Assembly: GCA_964592425.1 (NCBI GenBank)
Contig: CAZQCG010000022.1
Location: 15,663-79,662 of the forward strand
Source: Viridilinea sp964592425
Lineage (GTDB): Bacteria; Chloroflexota; Chloroflexia; Chloroflexales; Chloroflexaceae
Length of the DNA: 64,000 nucleotides
Direction: 5' to 3'
The notes beneath the pieces were generated by a model. It worked only from the letters and a program-made list of their open reading frames with translations, was not told the origin of the DNA and made no database searches. The position numbers were made by a program, and so were the translations under genes. Shown here piece after piece: positions 1 to 8,133 of this stretch (its first letter is position 1; every line of letters starts with the position of its first letter).

Positions 1-161
1 AGCACCAGCAGCGGCAGGCTGGCTAGCAGGGCCAGCTGCCCTGCGCGTGGGCCACGCCGATTCAGCCCGGCAACCAGTGCAGTTAGCCCGGCCCACAGTG
101 CCACTGCCAGCAGTGGCGGGTAGAGGTAGACATATGGCCAGGCCGGCAGCGAGTTGAGCAT
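1..161 (-). CDS. Membrane protein, N-terminal fragment (runs off window)
   Basis: The reverse strand is open from an ATG at 161 to the window edge. It reads MLNSLPAWPYVYLYPPLLAV and continues with Leu/Ala-rich hydrophobic sequence broken by a short basic loop (NRRGPRAG), which suggests at least two membrane segments. A GGAAGG ribosome-binding site lies 7 bases upstream, and an in-frame TAA about 36 bases upstream limits how far the start could move. Only about 53 residues are visible, so no family can be named. It is divergent from the protease gene that starts at 307. Confidence 0.5.
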   Translation of the reverse strand, partial: MLNSLPAWPYVYLYPPLLAVALWAGLTALVAGLNRRGPRAGQLALLASLPLLV

Positions 162-306
162 CAGCGAGCCTTCCGGCGCAGCATCCCATACCGATTACAT
201 AGGGCGATGGTAACACGGCGTAGGGCCGGGTGTCAATCGGATGGTGGTTACAGTCGCCTTTTATAATAAGCATTAGGGTTACTTATCGTTATTGGTAGAG
301 GTCGTT

Positions 307-3300
307 ATGGCACTGCGTAGCTGCAGCTTCGGATGTCTGACCATGGCTCTGCTCATTGTACTTGGCACATGGCCTGTATATGCCGTGCCGCCCGGTCCGC
401 TTGATCAGGTGGCCGTAGCACCGCAGGGTCTCACAGTTAGTAGTGCTAGCCTGCCCAGGGCCGTACAGCCGACTGAAGCGCAGACCAGCGGGCTCTATAT
501 TCTACAACTGGCTGCTCCGCCGTTGGCCAGTTATCACGGGGGCCAGGCCAGTCTCGCCGGTACCAGCCTGGCAGTCACCGGTGAGCGACAGCTTGATCTG
601 ACGAGCGCGGCCAGCCGTAGCTATTTGGCCTACCTCGATCAGCAGCAGCAGACCGTGCTGGAGGCGATCAACACCGTAGTGGGGCAGCCGGTGCAACCCG
701 TGGCGACCTACCGTTATGTGATCAATGGGTTTGCCCTGCCGCTTACGCCAGCCCAGGCCGCTACGGTGGCTACCCTGCCGGGGGTGGTGTATGTAGAGCC
801 CAACCGCCTCGCTCAGTTGCACACCGATCGCGGCCCGAATTTTATCGGGGCAACCCAGGCCAATGGGGCTCCACTCCTCTTTAACGCCACGCTTGCTGGC
901 AGCCATGAGGTGCCGCCAGTGACGACTGCGGCTGCCGGTGAAGCCATCTTCAGCTATGATGCGACGACTCGCAACCTCAGCTATCGGGTGACCTTCCGCA
1001 ACCTGAGCGGGCCACTGACGCTGGCCCAGATTCACTTTGGCGCGGCGGGTGTCAACGGTGGGATCGTTCTGGATCTCTTGCCTGACCTGGTTGGCCCGCC
1101 CGCCACCAGCGGGGCCCTGGTTGGCCAGCGTCAGTTTGTTGACCTGAGCGCACCGCTCAACAAGACGGCCGCCCAGATTGAGGCGGCCCTCTACGCAGGC
1201 CAGCTCTACCTGAACCTGTACACGGCGACCAACCCCGGCGGCGAGGTCCGTAGCCAGATAAGCCCGGCCCAGGGCGAAGGTATGCGGATCGGTGTGCTCG
1301 ATACGGGCATCAACCCCAGCAATCCCAACTTCCAGGATGTTGGCGGCGACGGCTACGACCACACCAACCCCCTCGGCAGTGGGGTCTACCTGGGCGTCTG
1401 TGATCCGGGTAACGCATCTTACGATGCAAGCTTCCCCTGCAACGACAAGCTGATCGGGGCCTACACCTTCCCGTCTACAGCAGACAGCCCCGACCCGAAC
1501 GGGCTGCCAAGCCCGCGTGATGATGATGGCCATGGTTCGCACACCGCCTCAACCGCTGGCGGCAATGTGGTGATCACGACCACCGTCGGTGCGGATAATA
1601 CCGGGCGCATCAGCGGGGTGGCCCCCCATGCCAACCTGGTGATCTACGACGTTTGCAACGCCGACGGCTGTCCGATAGTGGCAATTATCGCCGCTCTGGA
1701 ACAGGCTGTGGCCGATCATGTTGATGTGGTCAACCTCTCGCTGGGCAGCACATCCACCAACCCGTGGCTTGAGAGCAGCGCCCTGGCCCTGGCGCGGGCG
1801 GTTGAGGCAGGTGTTGCCAATGCGGTCTCGGCAGGCAATGAAGGCCCTGCGCCGGCAACGATCGGCTCGAGCGCCGATGCGCCCTGGGCGCTTGGGGTTG
1901 CCGCCAGCACCCACGACCGCGGCTTTGCCAATCGGGTCGCTAACTTCAGCGGCGGGAGTGCGGCCAATCGCCCTGCGGCATCTATCGTCGGTAAAGGGAT
2001 TTCCGATGGTATAACCAGCACCCTGACGGTTTATGCTGGTGATCCGGCGATCAGCAACCCGCTCTGTAACACCTTTACCCCAACCCAGACGGCCCTGATC
2101 ACTGGCAAAATTGTGCTCTGTGATCGTGGCGAGATCGGACGGCTGGAAAAGGCCTTCTATGTTCAGGATGCGGGTGGTGTTGGTTACATTCTGGCCAACG
2201 ATGCAGACAATGGCACATCACTGATCGGTGATGACTTCCCTATCCCTGGTGTCCACATCAGCTATGCCGATGGTCAGCTTCTCAAGGTATGGCTCAACGA
2301 CTGTAGTGATTGTCGTACCAGCATTACGGGCAGTAATCGCGAGGTCAATCCTTTCTTCGGCGATGTGCTGGCCAGTTTCAGCTCGCGTGGCCCGAATCCC
2401 TCGGTGCCGGGCATCCTCAAGCCCAACCTGAGTGCACCCGGCGTAGACATCCTGGCAGCCACTGCCGATTCCACCCCCGGCCCAGATTATGAATTTATGA
2501 GCGGCACCTCTATGTCTGCGCCGCATGTGGCTGGTGCCGTTGCCCTGCTGCGCCAGCTTCATCCTGACTGGAGTGTCAGCGAGATCAACTCGGCCCTGAG
2601 CACCACAGCCAACGCAATCATGCTCAAGGAGGATGAAGTTACTCCTGCCGATCCCCTTGATATGGGCACGGGCCGCATCCAGGTCGATCAGGCCGCCTGG
2701 GCGGGCCTGGTGCTCAATGAGACGAGCGTCAACTTCGCCGCCGCCGATCCGGAACTGGGTGGCAACCCGAGTGCGCTGAACCTGGCCAGCGCCGCCAGTG
2801 ATGCCTGTTTCGGCCAGTGCAACTTTGTGCGTACTGTACGTAGCACGCTGGCCGTGTCGGCGACCTGGACGGCACGTGTGCAGAGTAGCCCCGGGATGAC
2901 CCTGACCGTTAGCCCAAACAGCTTTAGCCTTGCCCCGGGGGCCACCCAGACCTTCACCATCAGCGCCGATGTTCGCACCGCAGCTATAGGCGACTATCGC
3001 TTCGGGCGGGTGACCTTCGCCACCCCGGCGATCAACCTCGAGGCTGTCGAACGCACCCTGGCCCCGCCAGCGGCCTTCCCGGTCGCAGTGCGCCCGCTCG
3101 CCTCAACCTTGCCAACGGTGATCGATCTCCCGATCACCACGGCCAGCGGCAGCGTTACGCAGACCATCAGAGCGCTGGCGATCAGCGATCTGGTGACCGA
3201 AACCTATGGCCTGGTCAAAGCGACCCCGCAGCGGCTCAGCCTGCCTGAAGATCCCACCACCGACGACCTGACCGATGTAGAGGAGGGTGGCATCTATACA

Positions 3301-3846
3301 ACCTCGCTCCTGATGCCGCAGGGCAGTCTGCGGGCCCATATCAGTGTCGATCAGGCCACGGCCCGCGACCTTGATCTCTACGTCTTCCTTGACAGCAACG
3401 GCAATGGTACGCTTGAAAGAGAAGAAGAAGAAATCATCTGTAGAAGTGCTAGCCAGAGTGCCGCTGAACGCTGCGAGATCAGCGCCGAGAATATCATCAC
3501 AGGCCAGGTTGAGCCGCTGAACCTGGCTATTCTCGTGCAGAACTACGCCGGTTCAGATGCCCCTGAGGATAGCTTTACGCTCTATACCGCCGTACTTGGC
3601 CGTACCAACACTGGTGGCCTGACAGTGAGCGGGCCAAACAGCACTCCGCTCAAGGTACCCTTCGGGCTTAACCTGGCCTGGGATCTGGCACCCACGCCGA
3701 CCTTCGGCGACCGCTACATCGGGCTGTTTAGCCTGGGCACGGTGCCAACTACACCGGGCCTGGTCCAGAACGGCGACCTGGGCTATGCCCGTGTCACGTT
3801 CTTCTACCAACCGGTGCGGGTCTTCTTGCCCTTCACGGCACGCTAG
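307..3846 (+). CDS. Secreted subtilisin-like S8 protease with inserted CHRD domain
   Basis: This is a large extracellular serine endopeptidase. I chose ATG 307, which has AGAGG upstream and gives a clean signal peptide (MALRSCSFGC, then a hydrophobic core ending near VYA); the in-frame TTG at 292 would add five residues. An inhibitor-I9-like propeptide spans about residues 60-165 and a CHRD domain about 190-320. The S8 catalytic domain follows, with Asp in VLDTGI (about 332), His in DGHGSHTAS (about 409) and Ser in SGTSMSAPHVAGA (about 735). A PA insert occupies about 585-665, and beta-rich modules follow. The C-terminus, VRVFLPFTAR, resembles the short hydrophobic-basic ends I recall on other Chloroflexota exoproteins. 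The triad is intact, so it is probably active. The TAG stop lies inside the left arm of a repeat. Confidence 0.9.
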   Translation: MALRSCSFGCLTMALLIVLGTWPVYAVPPGPLDQVAVAPQGLTVSSASLPRAVQPTEAQTSGLYILQLAAPPLASYHGGQASLAGTSLAVTGERQLDLTSAASRSYLAYLDQQQQTVLEAINTVVGQPVQPVATYRYVINGFALPLTPAQAATVATLPGVVYVEPNRLAQLHTDRGPNFIGATQANGAPLLFNATLAGSHEVPPVTTAAAGEAIFSYDATTRNLSYRVTFRNLSGPLTLAQIHFGAAGVNGGIVLDLLPDLVGPPATSGALVGQRQFVDLSAPLNKTAAQIEAALYAGQLYLNLYTATNPGGEVRSQISPAQGEGMRIGVLDTGINPSNPNFQDVGGDGYDHTNPLGSGVYLGVCDPGNASYDASFPCNDKLIGAYTFPSTADSPDPNGLPSPRDDDGHGSHTASTAGGNVVITTTVGADNTGRISGVAPHANLVIYDVCNADGCPIVAIIAALEQAVADHVDVVNLSLGSTSTNPWLESSALALARAVEAGVANAVSAGNEGPAPATIGSSADAPWALGVAASTHDRGFANRVANFSGGSAANRPAASIVGKGISDGITSTLTVYAGDPAISNPLCNTFTPTQTALITGKIVLCDRGEIGRLEKAFYVQDAGGVGYILANDADNGTSLIGDDFPIPGVHISYADGQLLKVWLNDCSDCRTSITGSNREVNPFFGDVLASFSSRGPNPSVPGILKPNLSAPGVDILAATADSTPGPDYEFMSGTSMSAPHVAGAVALLRQLHPDWSVSEINSALSTTANAIMLKEDEVTPADPLDMGTGRIQVDQAAWAGLVLNETSVNFAAADPELGGNPSALNLASAASDACFGQCNFVRTVRSTLAVSATWTARVQSSPGMTLTVSPNSFSLAPGATQTFTISADVRTAAIGDYRFGRVTFATPAINLEAVERTLAPPAAFPVAVRPLASTLPTVIDLPITTASGSVTQTIRALAISDLVTETYGLVKATPQRLSLPEDPTTDDLTDVEEGGIYTTSLLMPQGSLRAHISVDQATARDLDLYVFLDSNGNGTLEREEEEIICRSASQSAAERCEISAENIITGQVEPLNLAILVQNYAGSDAPEDSFTLYTAVLGRTNTGGLTVSGPNSTPLKVPFGLNLAWDLAPTPTFGDRYIGLFSLGTVPTTPGLVQNGDLGYARVTFFYQPVRVFLPFTAR

Positions 3847-3954
3847 CAGCCTGTCGGAGAGAGTGGGGTTTAGGGCTTCACAGAGCCATATGCCGAAAAT
3901 GTCGAGTTTGCCTTTGTGATGCGCTATTCACGGCTCTCTCCGACAAACTGCTAG
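3843..3954. mobile_element. 112-bp MITE-like element with 21-bp terminal inverted repeats
   Basis: Two arms, 3843-3863 and 3934-3954, are inverted repeats of 21 bp with two mismatches. Both begin with CTAG at the outer edge and share TGTCGGAGAGAG inside. The 70-bp core has no ORF. The size, terminal repeats and CTAG ends (possibly a duplicated target) suggest a non-autonomous transposon remnant. The left end supplies the TAG stop of the upstream protease. A very large terminator hairpin is the alternative. Confidence 0.5.
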
Positions 3955-3983
3955 TACAGCGTCCCTGAAATTCGCTGTGGGTT

Positions 3984-4046
3984 CCTGGGAGCGCGGGCGT
4001 CCCGCCCGCATCCGGCCTGAGCGGGCGAGACGCCCGCGCTCCCAGG
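3984..4046. repeat. REP-like palindrome, GAGCGCGGGC family
   Basis: Arms 3984-4001 and 4029-4046 pair perfectly over 18 bp around a GC-rich centre. A related, more decayed copy occurs at 33650-33703, and similar GCGGGCG-rich pieces occur at 61750-61845. It sits between convergent genes, so it may also end transcription. Confidence 0.7.
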
Positions 4047-4117
4047 CCACAACTGCCTGCGGACTTCCGCCAGGCTTAGTCCTCCGTCTGATCTCATTTG
4101 CCGGGGCGGACGCAGGA

Positions 4118-4825
4118 CTACGGGCAGGCGATCGGTGCTTCGATTGACACTGGCTGATCATAGGCGCTGAAGCTGAACGTCCAGGTGGTCGGGTCGGTGG
4201 GGTTGCTGAGCATACGCAGGCGGGTGAGCCGTAAGGTGGCAGTGTCGGCCCAGAGATCCAGTTCGACCGGCCCCTCGGCTAGCAGGCCAGGCAGGGCTGT
4301 CTGTGCCTGGGCTGCGTCAACGCTGCCACGCAGGTGCAGCTGCGGCTGCCCGTCGATCGGTTCTTCACCGACAAGCTCAACTTCCTGGAGGCCGCTGCCA
4401 AGCAAGGCGTCAAGGCCCTGATCGGGTGCAAAGATCAGGATCGGATCGAAGACGGCGCCAGGTTCAAGACAGCTCCAGGCCCCGGTCAGCGGTTCGCTGA
4501 GGTACTGGCGTCCGGCCAATGAGATCGTGCTGACGCTGGCCCGCAGGGCCCCCTGAGCTACCTGTACGACCGCCTGCAGTTCGTCTGGTCGCACCAGATC
4601 GCCGGACATACCTCCCAGTAGGGTTGTGCCTGCCGCATCAAGGGCGACGGGGCGACCGTTTAGATCGATCTGCACATGGAAACTCTGACTGGCCTGGGTA
4701 GCTTGCGCAATTGCTGCGCTAAGCTCACGCGGCGTCATCATCGGGGTGGGGGTCGCAACTGGTATGGCCGGGGCGGCACAGGCACTGAGTAGCAAGATGG
4801 TGAGGCTGAGCAACAGTTGGCGCAT
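4118..4825 (-). CDS. LppX/LprAFG-like lipoprotein
   Basis: This 235-residue lipoprotein starts MRQLLLSLTILLLSACAAP, a signal peptide with an LSAC lipobox. The body resembles the LppX/LprAFG family, which binds acylated lipids in a beta-sheet cup: it has the N-terminal helix region LSAAIAQATQASQSF, an early VALDAAGTTLLGGMSGDLV segment and alternating strands. Its ATG shares one base with the mscL stop codon (TAATG), so the two are probably cotranscribed and translationally coupled. The family assignment is from recall of sequence style and is moderately secure; lipid anchoring is secure. Confidence 0.75.
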   Translation of the reverse strand: MRQLLLSLTILLLSACAAPAIPVATPTPMMTPRELSAAIAQATQASQSFHVQIDLNGRPVALDAAGTTLLGGMSGDLVRPDELQAVVQVAQGALRASVSTISLAGRQYLSEPLTGAWSCLEPGAVFDPILIFAPDQGLDALLGSGLQEVELVGEEPIDGQPQLHLRGSVDAAQAQTALPGLLAEGPVELDLWADTATLRLTRLRMLSNPTDPTTWTFSFSAYDQPVSIEAPIACP

Positions 4826-5229
4826 TAGCGGTCGCTCCGGTTACCCTGTAGTGCAGCCAGTTGCTGTTTCTGCAGGTCACGGATCTCGCTGAGAAGTTGC
4901 TCGGTCGCCGGCGGCGGCGGCGGTGGCGCAGCGCTCTTATCCCGCTTGAGGTGAGCGTTCAGGTTGTTCATCGGGACGACGATGAAGAAGTAGAGCACAA
5001 AGGCGGTCATCAGGAATGAGACGATCGCGTTGAGTATATTGCCAAAAGCAAATGGGCCAACGTTCCAGCTCGAGAAGTCGGGCTGGCCGAAGATTACCCC
5101 GATCAACGGGGTGAGCAAGCCCTCAGAAAGGGCGGTGACAATCCCGCTGAAGGCCGCCCCAATGATCACGCCGACTGCCAAATCGATTGCATTGCCGCGC
5201 AGCATAAAATCACGAAAGCCTTTGAGCAT
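4825..5229 (-). CDS. mscL: Large-conductance mechanosensitive channel
   Basis: MscL is a pentameric inner-membrane channel that releases solutes on hypo-osmotic shock. At 134 residues the protein has the usual length. The N-terminal amphipathic helix and TM1 are typical (FRDFMLRGNAIDLAVGVIIG), followed by a short periplasmic loop, TM2 (AIVSFLMTAFVLYFFIVVPM) and a charged cytoplasmic helix ending in QQLAALQGNRSDR. A proline run of about six residues separates TM2 from the tail. The start has a strong GGGAGGTGAGC ribosome-binding site. It is the first gene of a two-gene unit with the downstream lipoprotein. Confidence 0.97.
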   Translation of the reverse strand: MLKGFRDFMLRGNAIDLAVGVIIGAAFSGIVTALSEGLLTPLIGVIFGQPDFSSWNVGPFAFGNILNAIVSFLMTAFVLYFFIVVPMNNLNAHLKRDKSAAPPPPPPATEQLLSEIRDLQKQQLAALQGNRSDR

Positions 5230-5251
5230 CGCTCACCTCCCTGATATATCC

Positions 5252-5264
5252 GTTACAATGTAAC
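5252..5264. promoter_or_regulatory. 13-bp palindrome upstream of mscL (possible operator)
   Basis: GTTACAATGTAAC is a perfect palindrome around one central base, 22 bp upstream of the mscL ATG, in the expected 5' leader. It could be a repressor site. No regulator gene is adjacent, so this is only a suggestion. Confidence 0.3.
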
Positions 5265-5532
5265 CTCATCTTACCAGATTTTTGCATACACAGCGTCAGG
5301 CGTGTGTTAGCGGCGCTGGCTTCGACAAGCTCAGCCAACGCGTGCGGGCGTCAGCCTGACCTGAGATTAACTGTGGCTCTCATCACAAGAAACGATAAAC
5401 CTTAACCCGGTGTTGTGATCAGTTTCCAGCCATAGCCAGACAGCCCTGCTATTCTGAACATAACGTCACAAATAGGTGTCGCCAGGCGTGATCGGCGGCG
5501 CAACGATTCGTGGCAGTGTGAAAGGCAATCTG
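5265..5532. other. Intergenic region without a gene
   Basis: No ORF with coding character is seen. The stretch holds a GGCTTCGACAAGCTCAGCC motif near 5328-5346, a sequence I recall as a common dispersed palindrome in bacterial genomes, flanked by GCGTCAGGCG-type inverted pieces. The promoters for mscL (minus) and the Cys-rich protein (plus) must lie here, but no convincing -35/-10 pair could be assigned. Confidence 0.5.
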
Positions 5533-5838
5533 ATGGCCCGTCCAAAACGTCCGCCGCATCCGATGCTTGCGATTGCTCAGGAGCACCTGATCCAGCTGGA
5601 TAAAGATCTCAGCGACGAGCCACTCCACCTGCGCATGCTTGATGGTCCTCCCGGTGCCCCGCGTTATGCCGTCTATGTCGGTGTCTGTGAGCGTGAAGGC
5701 CCTTGCCCCTACGGCGTTGAGCATATCTCGCCCTGTCCGATCATCGACTGTGACCTGCGCCACTCGTTACGCATGCTGCTTGACCGCGAGGGCAAGCTGG
5801 TGGAAGTGCTGCGCGGTGGCGTACGCTGGACGGCCTGA
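5533..5838 (+). CDS. Conserved small Cys-rich protein of unknown function
   Basis: I do not recognise the family. The reading frame opens with GTG at 5476, but ATG 5533, with AAAGG eight bases upstream, gives a more plausible 101-residue protein (MARPKRPPHPMLAIAQEHL). It has a helical N-terminus, a strand-like YAVYVGVCE segment, and four cysteines clustered as VCEREGPC, then SPCPIIDCD, which could hold a metal. There is no signal peptide or membrane segment. It lies 33 bp upstream of the CBS-domain gene on the same strand and is probably cotranscribed with it. Confidence 0.7.
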   Translation: MARPKRPPHPMLAIAQEHLIQLDKDLSDEPLHLRMLDGPPGAPRYAVYVGVCEREGPCPYGVEHISPCPIIDCDLRHSLRMLLDREGKLVEVLRGGVRWTA

Positions 5839-5871
5839 GCAAAACGACGCCTGGAAAGCTGAACCAAGCCT

Positions 5872-6330
5872 ATGGATAGCGTGCGTGTCTGGATGAGTGC
5901 TCCACCGGTGGTGGTTCGTGACACGGCAACCCTGCCTGAGGCCCGGCAGACCCTTGCGGATCTGGATATTCGCCGGCTACCGGTGGTCGATGCTCACGAT
6001 GAGCTGGTCGGCATCATCACAGAGGGCGACATCAACCGCATCTCCGACTCGCCAGAGGGTGATCTGGTGATGTATAATTTGTATCATCGGGTCAAAGATC
6101 TGCCCGTGCGTGAGTTTATGCGCCGCCCGGTGCTGACGGTTACACCCGATTCCAGCCTGCGCGAAGCGGCCCAGATTATGATCACGCAGCACATCCATGG
6201 TGTCCCGGTGGTGTTGGGCCGCCGCGTTGTCGGGGTAATCACAGTCTCGGATCTGCTGCGCTGGATGGTTGATAGCGAGGATATCCCTGGGAGCGTCCCG
6301 TTGAGTAAACAGTCGCGTGGACGTGATTAA
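5872..6330 (+). CDS. Tandem CBS-domain protein
   Basis: This 152-residue protein is a single pair of CBS domains forming one Bateman module, which usually senses adenine nucleotides. The first repeat (MSAPPVVVRDTATLPEARQ through RLPVVDAHDELVGIITEGDI) and the second (MRRPVLTVTPDSSLREAA through HGVPVVLGRRVVGVITVSDL) are complete. No effector domain is attached. It sits between the Cys-rich protein and a universal stress protein, so the three may form a small energy- or stress-sensing unit. The start is ATG 5872. Confidence 0.92.
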   Translation: MDSVRVWMSAPPVVVRDTATLPEARQTLADLDIRRLPVVDAHDELVGIITEGDINRISDSPEGDLVMYNLYHRVKDLPVREFMRRPVLTVTPDSSLREAAQIMITQHIHGVPVVLGRRVVGVITVSDLLRWMVDSEDIPGSVPLSKQSRGRD

Positions 6331-6432
6331 CCGGTAGAGAGACGACCGGCGTGAGGCGTACGGGTATAGCCCGCCCGCCCCACGTTTTGCCGCCTCTGGC
6401 AGTCACGATGAGGTTACTGCAAGGAGAGCTGC

Positions 6433-6894
6433 ATGTATCGCCACATTCTCGTTCCACTTGATGGGTCGGAGATCGCCGAGCAGGTGCTGCCCCATGTGCA
6501 TGCCCTGGCAGCCAACGAGGGCACCACGCGCATTACGCTGCTGCGCGCCGTGCCGCCGGTCTTTACAACCAGCGTTGACTATAGCGGTATGCTCGCCAGC
6601 ACGACGACCGATACGCTCGAGTCGCTCGAAGCAGAGGCGCGCCGCTACCTTGATGCTATCGCTGACCAGTTTCGTGCCGAGGGCTACACTGTGCAGACTG
6701 AGATCAGCGCGATGCCTGCTGCTGAGGCCATCCTTGACTATGCTGATAGTCAGCACGCGGACTTGATCACCATTGCGACCCACGGGCGCAGCGGGATTAG
6801 CCGCTGGGTCTTCGGCAGCGTGACGCAGAAGGTTGTGCAGACCTGCCCGGTGCCGGTGCTCGTCGTCAGGCCGAAACATAAAGCGAAGGCCTAA
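6433..6894 (+). CDS. Universal stress protein, UspA family
   Basis: This 153-residue single Usp domain begins with the typical MYRHILVPLDGSEIAEQVLPH. Near the C-terminus it keeps the nucleotide-binding pattern THG-x9-GS followed by VTQKVVQTCPVPVLVVR, so it probably belongs to the ATP-binding subgroup; the first glycine of the longer signature is alanine. AAGGAGAG precedes the ATG at good spacing. The function is general stress tolerance. It ends just before a perfect hairpin shared with the convergent aminopeptidase gene. Confidence 0.93.
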   Translation: MYRHILVPLDGSEIAEQVLPHVHALAANEGTTRITLLRAVPPVFTTSVDYSGMLASTTTDTLESLEAEARRYLDAIADQFRAEGYTVQTEISAMPAAEAILDYADSQHADLITIATHGRSGISRWVFGSVTQKVVQTCPVPVLVVRPKHKAKA

Positions 6895-6900
6895 TCCCAT

Positions 6901-6939
6901 CATGTGGAGCGACGCCCCGGCGGGGCGTCGCTCCACATG
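6901..6939. terminator. Bidirectional hairpin between usp and pepP-like gene
   Basis: Arms 6901-6918 and 6922-6939 pair perfectly over 18 bp with a 3-base loop. The two flanking genes converge here. No T-run follows, so it could be a REP element doing duty as a terminator. The core GACGCCCC/GGGGCGTC is shared with the hairpin at 8067-8097. Confidence 0.55.
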
Positions 6940-6976
6940 GGTACGGTACGCTGTCGCCGTATCGGGTCGGCGAACC

Positions 6977-8053
6977 CTATTCTTTGGGTGCCTGTGAAAG
7001 CACCTCACAGCCGTGGGTGGTGATCAGCACGAGGTCTTCGATGCGCACGCCACCCCACCCTTCCAGGTAGATCCCCGGCTCAACGCTGACGACCATATTT
7101 TCGTGCAGCGATCGGCTGGGGCTCTCTGGCCCGGCCCGGCGCATGAACGGGCCTTCGTGGATCTCGAGGCCGACTCCATGGCCCAGGCTGTGGCTGAAGG
7201 CCTCAGCGTAGCCAGCGCTGGCAATTACGTCGCGGGCCAGGGCATCGGCCTGGTCGGTGGTCAGACCCGGTCGCAGCCCGCTTATGGCCTGCTGCTGGGC
7301 CTTGAGCACCGTCGCGTAGATTGTGTGGAAACGTGCATCGGGTTCGCCAAGCACGATGGTACGGGTCAGGTCGGCGTGGTAACCGTCGATGCGTGCGCCC
7401 ATATCGATCACGATGGGCTGGCCAGTGCCCAGGGGCGCATCACTGGGATGGGCATGGGGCAGCGCAGCGTTAGGACCAGCCGCCACAATGATCGGGAAGG
7501 CGATCGCCTCGGCACCGCCTACCCGCATGGCTATTTCGAGCATCCAGGCCGCCTCGCGCTCACTGGTCTGCGGGGTGAGGCGCGGAATGACCGCCTGCAG
7601 GGCGGCATCGGTCAGGGCGATCGCCCGGCGCAGAGTGGCTAACTCCGTCGCGTCCTTCTGCTCCCGCAGCGTTTCGACCAGGCCCTCCACCGGTATCAGC
7701 TCAACCTCTGGCAGGGCCTTGAGCAGCATACCCTGGGCAGCGACGGTGGTATGGGCGGCTTCGACGGCCATACGGCGGAGGCCCAACGCAGCGCAGGCGG
7801 CCGCCAGGAGGATCGGGAGGGACTGCTCTGGCGGGGCAACCTGATGTAGCTCGAAGGCCGGGGCCTCCTGGCGCGCCTGGATGCTATAGCGCCCATCGCT
7901 GAAGAGCAGGGCGGCGGTAGGGGTTACCAGCAGTGTGCCAGCACTGCCAGTAAAGCCGCTCAGGTAGCGTCGGTTGGCAGGGGCAGTGACGAGTAGCGCG
8001 GGCAGGTCGTGTTCGGCAAGGGCAGCGCGCAGGCGCACCAGGCGATCTTGCAT
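6977..8053 (-). CDS. M24 metallopeptidase, Xaa-Pro aminopeptidase-like
   Basis: This enzyme removes N-terminal residues before proline, or acts as a related M24 dipeptidase. I chose ATG 8053 because GGAGG lies seven bases upstream; longer starts run through a palindrome. The 358-residue protein has a creatinase N-terminal domain (RLVRLRAALAEHDLPALLVT) and a pita-bread catalytic domain. All five metal ligands are visible: Asp in IDMGARIDGYHADLTRT (two), His in HSLGHGVGLEIHEGP, Glu in VVSVEPGIYL and Glu in VRIEDLVLI. It should be cytosolic and active. Separating PepP from PepQ specificity is not possible by eye. Confidence 0.93.
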   Translation of the reverse strand: MQDRLVRLRAALAEHDLPALLVTAPANRRYLSGFTGSAGTLLVTPTAALLFSDGRYSIQARQEAPAFELHQVAPPEQSLPILLAAACAALGLRRMAVEAAHTTVAAQGMLLKALPEVELIPVEGLVETLREQKDATELATLRRAIALTDAALQAVIPRLTPQTSEREAAWMLEIAMRVGGAEAIAFPIIVAAGPNAALPHAHPSDAPLGTGQPIVIDMGARIDGYHADLTRTIVLGEPDARFHTIYATVLKAQQQAISGLRPGLTTDQADALARDVIASAGYAEAFSHSLGHGVGLEIHEGPFMRRAGPESPSRSLHENMVVSVEPGIYLEGWGGVRIEDLVLITTHGCEVLSQAPKE

Positions 8054-8066
8054 AGATACCTCCGTA

Positions 8067-8097
8067 GTGGGAGACGCCCCGCTGGGGCGTCTCCCAC
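8067..8097. repeat. Hairpin with GACGCCCC core upstream of pepP-like gene
   Basis: Arms 8067-8080 and 8084-8097 pair over 14 bp with loop GCT. The core matches the hairpin at the other end of the same gene (6901-6939), and a further half-site GGGGCGTC follows at 8099-8106. It may terminate the upstream bmp transcript on the minus strand. Confidence 0.6.
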
Positions 8098-8133
8098 CGG
8101 GGCGTCTTTCGAGCAAGCTCAACGCAACCTACA

